This document shows positions 57,744-64,000 of a DNA stretch of 64,000 bases, piece by piece (position 1 is the first letter of the stretch; each line of letters opens with the position of its first letter). The stretch covers positions 235,783 to 299,782 of the forward strand of contig JANXDH010000004.1 in the NCBI GenBank assembly GCA_025059745.1. The letters are read 5' to 3'. A program made the position numbers and the translations under genes. The notes beneath the pieces are model-generated. The model saw nothing but the letters and a program-made list of their open reading frames with translations, was not told the origin of the DNA and did not search any database. The stretch is from Aigarchaeota archaeon. Its GTDB lineage: Archaea > Thermoproteota > Nitrososphaeria_A > Caldarchaeales > Calditenuaceae.

Positions 57744-58214
57744 ATGTTGAAAGTGGGAGACCTTGCGAGGGACTTCACGCTGCCCGATCAGAACAGGCAG
57801 CTGAGGTCACTATCGGAGTTCAAGGGCAAGAAGCTGGTACTGGCGTTCTTCCCGGGCGCGTTCACATCGGTCTGCACGAAAGAGATGTGCAGGTTCAGGG
57901 ACGACTTGGCCAAGCTAAAACAACTTAACGCAGATGTGATAGGCGTGAGTGTCAACGATCCCTTCACGCTGAAGGCCTTCGATGACGCAAACAAACTCGG
58001 CTTCCCCCTCCTCTCGGATCACACTAGATCGGTCTCGAGGGAGTACTCAGGATTGCACGAGGACTTCGTGGGGCTCAAGGGGTACTCTGTCGCCAAGAGG
58101 GCCGTTTTCGTCTTAGACAGCTCTCAACGGATCAGATACGCGTGGATATCTGATAACCCCGGAGTGGAGCCCAACTACGCCGAGATCAATAAAGCGCTCT
58201 CCGAGATAACCTAA
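57744..58214 (+). CDS. Peroxiredoxin (AhpC/TSA)
   Basis: LVLAFFPGAFTSVCTKEMCRFRDDL; FTLKAFDDANKLGFPLLSD. Confidence 0.93.
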   Translation: MLKVGDLARDFTLPDQNRQLRSLSEFKGKKLVLAFFPGAFTSVCTKEMCRFRDDLAKLKQLNADVIGVSVNDPFTLKAFDDANKLGFPLLSDHTRSVSREYSGLHEDFVGLKGYSVAKRAVFVLDSSQRIRYAWISDNPGVEPNYAEINKALSEIT

Positions 58215-58978
58215 GACATAACGGTCCCACCGTCTATCACGATCGTCTGGCCGTTAACGAAGCTGAACGCATCGGTCGCTAGAGCGAGCGCTACCTTTGC
58301 TACTTCCTCCGGCTCTCCCCACCTCCTCATTGGTGACTCCTCGGCCAGTCTCCTCCTCTCGTCCACATCGAGCGAGTCGTAGGTGATCGAGGTCCTGATG
58401 TTGCCCAACGCCAACGCGTAGGACCTGATGTTGTACCTACCGTTCTCTGCGGCTATCGATCTGACCAGTGAGATTATTGCGGACTTGGCGAAGGTGTATG
58501 CGGCGCCGTGGACGTGCCAGCTCACCGCGGGTGTCGACGTCGTCAGTATTATCGTGCCTCCACCGCTCCTCCTCATGACCGGTATCACCTCTCTGACTGC
58601 AGAGAAGGACGATAGAAAATCGGCTCTGAATATCTCCGTCACTAACTCCTCATCGAGTTCATGCAGTTCCCGGAACCATATCTCCCTCTTGAACTGATAT
58701 CCCACGTAACTCACCAGCACATCCACCCTTCCGAAGGCCTCCAGCGCGGCCTCTATGACCTGCTTTGGCACGCCCTTGACTGTCAGATCGGCCTGTAAAG
58801 TCCTGACCCTGACATTATACCTCGAACAGATCTCGCCGACCTCATTCAACCTCTCTCCTCTCCTTCCCACTAATAGCAGCGATGAACCGGACTCCGCGAA
58901 CACCCTACCGGTCTCCCTACCTATCTCGCTGGTGGCGCCCAATATCACGGACACCTTCCCCGCTAACGGTGACCTCAC
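58211..58978 (-). CDS. Short-chain dehydrogenase/reductase
   Basis: VSVILGATSEIGRETGRVF; AAYTFAKSAIISLVRSIAAE; NGQTIVIDGG. Confidence 0.85.
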   Translation of the reverse strand: MRSPLAGKVSVILGATSEIGRETGRVFAESGSSLLLVGRRGERLNEVGEICSRYNVRVRTLQADLTVKGVPKQVIEAALEAFGRVDVLVSYVGYQFKREIWFRELHELDEELVTEIFRADFLSSFSAVREVIPVMRRSGGGTIILTTSTPAVSWHVHGAAYTFAKSAIISLVRSIAAENGRYNIRSYALALGNIRTSITYDSLDVDERRRLAEESPMRRWGEPEEVAKVALALATDAFSFVNGQTIVIDGGTVMS

Positions 58979-59011
58979 GTCCTAGTAGAGGGGAACTGTA
59001 CCTATTAATCG

Positions 59012-59434
59012 CTAGCGCCTATCGGCATCTGACCTCACGAGTATCCGCTCGTTTACATCGTTCACTTTCGTGAAGACCCATCCTTTGTTGAGAAACCTCA
59101 CAGCTATGACGGGCGTGGGCTTGAAGAGGTGGTTACAGGAGGGACACCTGAGCTGGAAGAGTTCGGTGAACTCCACGAGCCGCCTGACCTGATCGGGCGG
59201 TAGATATACCGCGTGGCCGGTGGTAGACTTGACCTCTATTGCGTAGAACTCCCCGTTATCGACCGCCAGTACGTCGGGTTTCAGCATCTTCCCGGTCCCG
59301 CTGCCGGGCGTCCTGACGGCGTAGTAGCCGGGTCTCCTCTTGTCGACGAACTTCTTGACCAAGTAGTACTCACCCTCGTATCCGATGCGATACCTGTAAC
59401 GCCTCGCAGAGGGGTTCTTCGGCCTCTTCGGCAT
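59012..59434 (-). CDS. hjc: Holliday junction resolvase Hjc
   Basis: GYEGEYYLVKKFVDKRRPGYYAVRTPGSGTGKMLKPDVLAVDNGEFYAIEVKST; leaderless start supported by TATATAA at about 59461. Confidence 0.88.
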   Translation of the reverse strand: MPKRPKNPSARRYRYRIGYEGEYYLVKKFVDKRRPGYYAVRTPGSGTGKMLKPDVLAVDNGEFYAIEVKSTTGHAVYLPPDQVRRLVEFTELFQLRCPSCNHLFKPTPVIAVRFLNKGWVFTKVNDVNERILVRSDADRR

Positions 59435-59546
59435 CTCCGCGAGAGACGTTGGTGCGCGGTTATATAAGTTGAGGGGTCGATCGCCAAACATCATACCTCC
59501 GTATCAGATAACACAAGTAAAGTTCAATTACACGTCAGATGAGACT

Positions 59547-60011
59547 ATGGACGTGGAAGAGTTAGATGGGCTGGACATGGAGATACTCAGGCTCCTCCAG
59601 GAGGACGGACGGATCTCCTACTCGGACATCGCCAAGCAGCTGAGAGTGCACGAGAACACGATAAGGTTCAGGGTGAGGCGCCTGATAGATAGAGGGGTGA
59701 TAAGGAAGATAGTCGCCCTGGTGGACCCGAAGAAGATAGGTCTGACGCACTCCGCGGCCTTCATGATCAAGGCAGACCCAAAGAAGGTGGATAGCGTCGC
59801 GTCAGTCCTCGCGTCGATGAAGGAGGTGACCAACGTATATCAGTTCACGGGTGAGTACGACTTCATAGTTGTGACGTTCGCGAGCGACATGAAATCCATG
59901 CAAGACCTGATCAACAAGGTGAAGAAGATAGACGGGATAAGGGAGGTGAACGTGCTCATGACGACGAACGTCATAAAGTCGGAGGTCAGGTACTCGCTCC
60001 TGACGAGTTAA
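59547..60011 (+). CDS. Lrp/AsnC family transcriptional regulator
   Basis: LDGLDMEILRLLQEDGRISYSDIAKQLRVHENTIRFRVRRLIDRGVI plus RAM domain; start at ATG 59547. Confidence 0.92.
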   Translation: MDVEELDGLDMEILRLLQEDGRISYSDIAKQLRVHENTIRFRVRRLIDRGVIRKIVALVDPKKIGLTHSAAFMIKADPKKVDSVASVLASMKEVTNVYQFTGEYDFIVVTFASDMKSMQDLINKVKKIDGIREVNVLMTTNVIKSEVRYSLLTS

Positions 60012-60018
60012 AGCAATC

Positions 60019-60495
60019 TCATATTCCGAGTACTGCGTCGAGTGATAGAGACCCCGCGCCTGTGATAAGCAACAAGACAGAAGCGCCGAGTATCAGCAGG
60101 TCGAACTCCCATCCGCCGACGGCGGAGACGAAGGCCCTCATGTTCTTGCGTGACATCTGAACCATCTGTTGCAATATCTCAGGCGGGGGTACGACCTTGT
60201 AGATCACCGCAGTGTAGAGCACTATGGTACCAATCATCTGGAGCGCGAAGAGCAGAGAGACGACCCTAGTCAATAGTCCAAGCATGAGGAAGAGGCCCCC
60301 GATCAGTTCCAGTAATGCCACCAGGTCGAAGAGCCACCCCCTTATACCTAGCTGTCTCATACCGCCCCTCATAGCAGCACGTGATGGGTTGACCAGTTTG
60401 GGGATCCCGTGGACCATCATTATGAAGCCCAGCGACGCGCGCAGCACCAGCAAGCCTACGCCCTCATATGACGCAAGGAAATCTAATATCGCCAT
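60019..60495 (-). CDS. DoxX family membrane protein
   Basis: LRASLGFIMMVHGIPKLVNP...ELIGGLFLMLGLLTRV; start at 60495 fits the shared TATA. Confidence 0.82.
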   Translation of the reverse strand: MAILDFLASYEGVGLLVLRASLGFIMMVHGIPKLVNPSRAAMRGGMRQLGIRGWLFDLVALLELIGGLFLMLGLLTRVVSLLFALQMIGTIVLYTAVIYKVVPPPEILQQMVQMSRKNMRAFVSAVGGWEFDLLILGASVLLLITGAGSLSLDAVLGI

Positions 60496-60519
60496 GCCTC
60501 TTAGTAGCATGTTGCAACC

Positions 60520-60549
60520 TTATATACTGAGTAGTGACAGACCAGTCAC
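60520..60549. promoter_or_regulatory. Shared DoxX/HxlR promoter with inverted repeat
   Basis: TATATAC near 60520-60527 and GTGAC-AGACCA-GTCAC at 60534-60549. Confidence 0.5.
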
Positions 60550-60559
60550 CAGATGGGAG

Positions 60560-60970
60560 ATGGGTAACTCGCGGAGAGAAGAGGTCTGTCCGATGGTCTC
60601 GGTCACTAGGGTCTTGGGCAGTCTCTGGTCACTCGTCGTGATACACCACCTACTGGATGGGCCGAAGGGATTCAACGAGTTGCTGAGATCAATAGAGGGG
60701 ATGAACGCCAAGACGCTCTCGAGAACGCTGAAGTCACTGCGAGCGAGGGGCCTCGTAGTTCGAAACGTCACCAACACTCAGCCCTTCTCGGTCGAATACT
60801 CGCTAACGCCCATGGCGCTGGAACTGAACGAGATACTGGTGAATCTACAGGAGTGGGGAGAGAAGTGGCTGACACCCGCCGCCATCCGGAAGGTCGAGTG
60901 CTCGGGGGATACCGGTCATAGAGAGAACTCGGTGACCAAGAGGGAGGTGAGACATACTTTAAAATCGTAG
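60560..60970 (+). CDS. HxlR family transcriptional regulator
   Basis: CPMVSVTRVLGSLWSLVVIHHLLDGPKGFNELLRSIEGMNAKTLSRTLKSLRARGLVVR; start set to ATG 60560. Confidence 0.9.
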   Translation: MGNSRREEVCPMVSVTRVLGSLWSLVVIHHLLDGPKGFNELLRSIEGMNAKTLSRTLKSLRARGLVVRNVTNTQPFSVEYSLTPMALELNEILVNLQEWGEKWLTPAAIRKVECSGDTGHRENSVTKREVRHTLKS

Positions 60971-60977
60971 CGCCACC

Positions 60978-61172
60978 GTGATCATAGTTGTGATAACGAA
61001 GGGCATAGTGTACCCGCTCTGCACCTCATGCAACAGACCCATATCTCCGGATGAAAAGTCCGTGAACTTCCCCTGTCCGAACTGCTCCAAGATCGTCATA
61101 TGGAGGTGCGAGCTCTGCAGGGAGCTCGCTAGGATTTACGTCTGTCCGTCGTGTAGCTTCGAGGGACCCTGA
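60978..61172 (+). CDS. Zinc-ribbon RNA-binding protein (DUF1610-like)
   Basis: Four Cys pairs: CTSC...CPNC...CELC...CPSC. Confidence 0.82.
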   Translation: MIIVVITKGIVYPLCTSCNRPISPDEKSVNFPCPNCSKIVIWRCELCRELARIYVCPSCSFEGP

Positions 61173-61173
61173 G

Positions 61174-61464
61174 ATGGCCAGAGTGTTACTCGTAGTCCGC
61201 GTTATGCCCACGGACTCCGACGTCAACATAGATGGGCTGATCCAGTCAATAACGAGGTCGTTACCTCCGTACGTCAAGTTAATCGATGTGACCACAGAAC
61301 CCGTCGCCTTCGGCCTCGACTCAATTCTCCTCAACGTCTCGGTCCCCGAGGAGGAGGGCGTGACAGATAAGGTGGAGGGGTACCTCCTCTCCATAGACGG
61401 TGTCGGCGAGATAAGTGTCGAGGGTATGACGCGGATCAGCAATCGATCGGACCCGCGTAGCTAA
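61174..61464 (+). CDS. ef1b: Elongation factor 1-beta
   Basis: ARVLLVVRVMPTDSDVNIDGL...TTEPVAFGLDSILLNVSVPEEEGVTDKVE. Confidence 0.9.
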   Translation: MARVLLVVRVMPTDSDVNIDGLIQSITRSLPPYVKLIDVTTEPVAFGLDSILLNVSVPEEEGVTDKVEGYLLSIDGVGEISVEGMTRISNRSDPRS

Positions 61465-61552
61465 AAGTTTTTAATTCTCTATCCTTCTACAGTCGATGAA
61501 CCACGAACACGTTAAATACACGAGGCCAGATCTATTACGTTAGAGTGGGATA

Positions 61553-63742
61553 TTGTCGAGTCACGGTCAGTCTGTGAAGGAACTGCGCCTCAGGGTTGCT
61601 GAGGCGAGGCAGAGGGACGTCGGTTACGGCATAGCTAGGATAGACAGGGAGGTTGGAGCGCCTGCCGGATTGGCTACAGGAGACGTGATAGAGATTCGGG
61701 GCAAGAAACTCGCAGCGGCAACTCTATGGCTCGGGTACCTTGAGGACGAGAAGGACGTGGTGAGGATAGACGGCTACATAAGGAGCAACGCTGGGGTCTC
61801 CCTCAACGACTACGTCACCGTGAGAAAGGCCACCGTAAAGGAGGCCCAACTAGTCACCCTAGCGCCGGTCAACAACTCGCTCAAACCCGACGAGAACTTC
61901 ACGAAGCTGGTGAAGAGCAGGCTGATAGAGTACCCGATAGTTCAGAAGAACGTGGTGCCAGTCCTCTTCTTCGGCAACCTCTTCCAGTTCGTCGTCATCC
62001 AGACCAGGCCGACTGGGGTAGTCAAGATAACCCCGAAGACCAAGCTCATCATCCACAACAGGGCGGTGCACGAGAAGACGTTGAACACAAACGTGACCTA
62101 CGAGGACATAGGAGGCCTAGAGGGTGAGATACAGAGGATAAGGGAGATGATCGAGCTACCCCTCCGCTATCCCGAACTCTTCCAGAAGCTCGGCATAGAC
62201 CCGCCAAAAGGAGTACTCCTCTACGGTCCTCCTGGTTGCGGCAAGACCCTCCTGGCTAAGGCCGTGGCGACCGAGGCTGAGGCGAACTTCATATTGATAA
62301 ACGGTCCCGAGATAATGAACAAGTACTACGGCGAGACGGAGGCGAAGCTGAGAGAGATCTTCAGGAAGGCCGAGGAGGAGGCGCCGAGCATAGTATTCAT
62401 AGACGAGATAGATGCGATAGCGCCGAAGCGTGGTGAGGTAACAGGAGAGGTGGAGAAGAGGGTCGTCGCCCAGCTCTTGGCCCTGATGGACGGTCTAGAG
62501 AGCAGGGGACAGGTCATCGTCATAGGTGCAACGAACAGACCGAACGCTCTAGATCCGGCCCTCAGGAGGCCCGGGAGGTTCGATAGGGAGATAGAGATAG
62601 GAATACCTGACAGGAGAGGGAGGAAGGAGATACTGATGATCCACACTAGGGGCATGCCTTTGAGTAGCGACGTAGATCTGGACAGGTTAGCCGAACTCAC
62701 CAAGGGTTACACCGGCGCAGATATAGCCGCGCTCTGCAGGGAGGCCGCGATGAAGTGCATAAGGAGGATACTACCGAACATAGACTTCAACGAGGAGAGG
62801 ATATCACCTGAGCTCCTCAACTCGTTGGAGGTGAACATGAAGGACTTCCTCGACGCGTACAAGGACGTGACGCCCACAGCCCTCAGGGAGGTCGAGATAG
62901 AGACACCGACTGTCAGGTGGGAGGAGATAGGAGGTCTGGAGGAGGTCAAACAGAGGCTGATAGAGGCCGTCGAGTGGCCGATAAAGTACCCCGATAAGTT
63001 CGAGAAGTTCGGGATCGTCCCACCGAAGGGGCTACTCCTCTACGGTCCTCCTGGTTGCGGCAAGACCCTCCTGGCTAAGGCCGTGGCCACTGAGTCAGAG
63101 GCGAACTTCATAACGATAAAGGGCCCCGAGGTCTTCTCGAAGTGGGTCGGCGAGTCGGAGCGTGCGATAAGGGAGGTCTTCAGGAAGGCCAGACAGGCAG
63201 CGCCCTGCATAATATTCCTTGATGAGATCGAGACGCTGGTCCCGAGGAAGGACCTGATAGACGACTCAAGCGGCGTGGCCAACCGAGTCGCTAGCCAACT
63301 CCTCGCGGAGATGGACGGGATAGAGGAGCTGAGGGAGGTGCTGGTCATAGGGGGCACGAACAGACCGGACCTCATAGACCCTGCTATACTGAGGCCAGGG
63401 CGGTTCGATAGGCTCTTATACGTTCCGCCGCCAGACGAGAAGGCCCGCCTCCAGATATTCAGGATCTACACCAGGAGGATGCCGGTAGCGAGCGACGTCA
63501 ACCTGGAGAAGCTGGCCTCAATGACCGAGGGGTACTCGGGCGCAGACGTGCAGTCAGTCTGCAGGGAGGCCGCGATAAATGCCTTGAGACGAGATATAAA
63601 CTCTGAGTACGTTACGTGGCAGGACTTCCAGGAGGCCATGAAGATAGTCAAGCCCAGCATCTCACCTGCGACCATAAAGGACTACCAGCGCATATCCGAG
63701 TCGCTCAAGGCGACCGACAGGCCGCTGAGCATGATAGGCTGA
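61553..63742 (+). CDS. cdc48: CDC48/p97-like AAA ATPase
   Basis: Two AAA cassettes with identical YGPPGCGKTLLAKAVATE motifs; CDC48 N-domain; SRH ATNRPNALDPALRRPGRFDREI. Confidence 0.97.
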   Translation: MSSHGQSVKELRLRVAEARQRDVGYGIARIDREVGAPAGLATGDVIEIRGKKLAAATLWLGYLEDEKDVVRIDGYIRSNAGVSLNDYVTVRKATVKEAQLVTLAPVNNSLKPDENFTKLVKSRLIEYPIVQKNVVPVLFFGNLFQFVVIQTRPTGVVKITPKTKLIIHNRAVHEKTLNTNVTYEDIGGLEGEIQRIREMIELPLRYPELFQKLGIDPPKGVLLYGPPGCGKTLLAKAVATEAEANFILINGPEIMNKYYGETEAKLREIFRKAEEEAPSIVFIDEIDAIAPKRGEVTGEVEKRVVAQLLALMDGLESRGQVIVIGATNRPNALDPALRRPGRFDREIEIGIPDRRGRKEILMIHTRGMPLSSDVDLDRLAELTKGYTGADIAALCREAAMKCIRRILPNIDFNEERISPELLNSLEVNMKDFLDAYKDVTPTALREVEIETPTVRWEEIGGLEEVKQRLIEAVEWPIKYPDKFEKFGIVPPKGLLLYGPPGCGKTLLAKAVATESEANFITIKGPEVFSKWVGESERAIREVFRKARQAAPCIIFLDEIETLVPRKDLIDDSSGVANRVASQLLAEMDGIEELREVLVIGGTNRPDLIDPAILRPGRFDRLLYVPPPDEKARLQIFRIYTRRMPVASDVNLEKLASMTEGYSGADVQSVCREAAINALRRDINSEYVTWQDFQEAMKIVKPSISPATIKDYQRISESLKATDRPLSMIG

Positions 63743-63747
63743 ATCAC

Positions 63748-63960
63748 TTGAAGACATCACTCTACATAACGATACTGAATGCCCTCCAGCGCAACAGCGG
63801 CAAGATGCTGAACGTAAATCTAGTCGACTACCTCAGAGGCAAGGGGCTCCAGTACTCGGGCGAGGAGGTCATGAAGGCTTTACTCGTCTTGGAGGTCATG
63901 GGAAAGCTCCGGGTGATCAGTTTGGACGAGGAGAGGAAGGTAATAGAGCTGATCAGCTAA
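63748..63960 (+). CDS. Small winged-helix-like protein downstream of CDC48
   Basis: TTG start 63748: KTSLYITILNALQRNSGKMLNVNLVDYLRGKGLQYSGEEVMKALLVLEVMGKLRVISLDE. Confidence 0.6.
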   Translation: MKTSLYITILNALQRNSGKMLNVNLVDYLRGKGLQYSGEEVMKALLVLEVMGKLRVISLDEERKVIELIS

Positions 63961-64000
63961 CGATCAGAACCACTCGTCAAGCCTCCTTTCCTGTCTCGAG

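Overview
This is a roughly 55% GC, gene-dense archaeal chromosome segment. The gene set is TACK/Thermoproteota-like (eS25, aEF1-beta, CDC48, aRF1, NOB1, Rpp21/Rpp30, archaemetzincin, Hjc, HerA-NurA), possibly Aigarchaeota/Nitrososphaeria-like. The lineage call is inference from gene content only. Most of the window is housekeeping genes with leaderless TATA-type promoters. The most interesting parts are: (1) a compact three-gene operon (37475-40543, minus) encoding a short Smc6-like SMC ATPase, a kleisin-like protein and a MAGE/KITE-like tandem winged-helix protein, which looks like a minimal archaeal Smc5/6-Nse complex; (2) a putative C/D-box sRNA (about 28132-28193, minus) whose D guide nearly matches the 16S decoding-site segment around C1402; (3) a lower-GC island next to tRNA-Ile(GAT) carrying a lesioned Eco57I-like DNA methyltransferase (one frameshift, one in-frame TAA) and an intact PLD-SNF2 helicase, with a tRNA-like remnant at the far end; (4) a 2550-aa putative S-layer protein with four stacked palindromes just upstream of its TATA box; (5) a 45-aa hyperacidic, aromatic-spaced microprotein. 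No searches were run. Family calls come from reading motifs in the translations.
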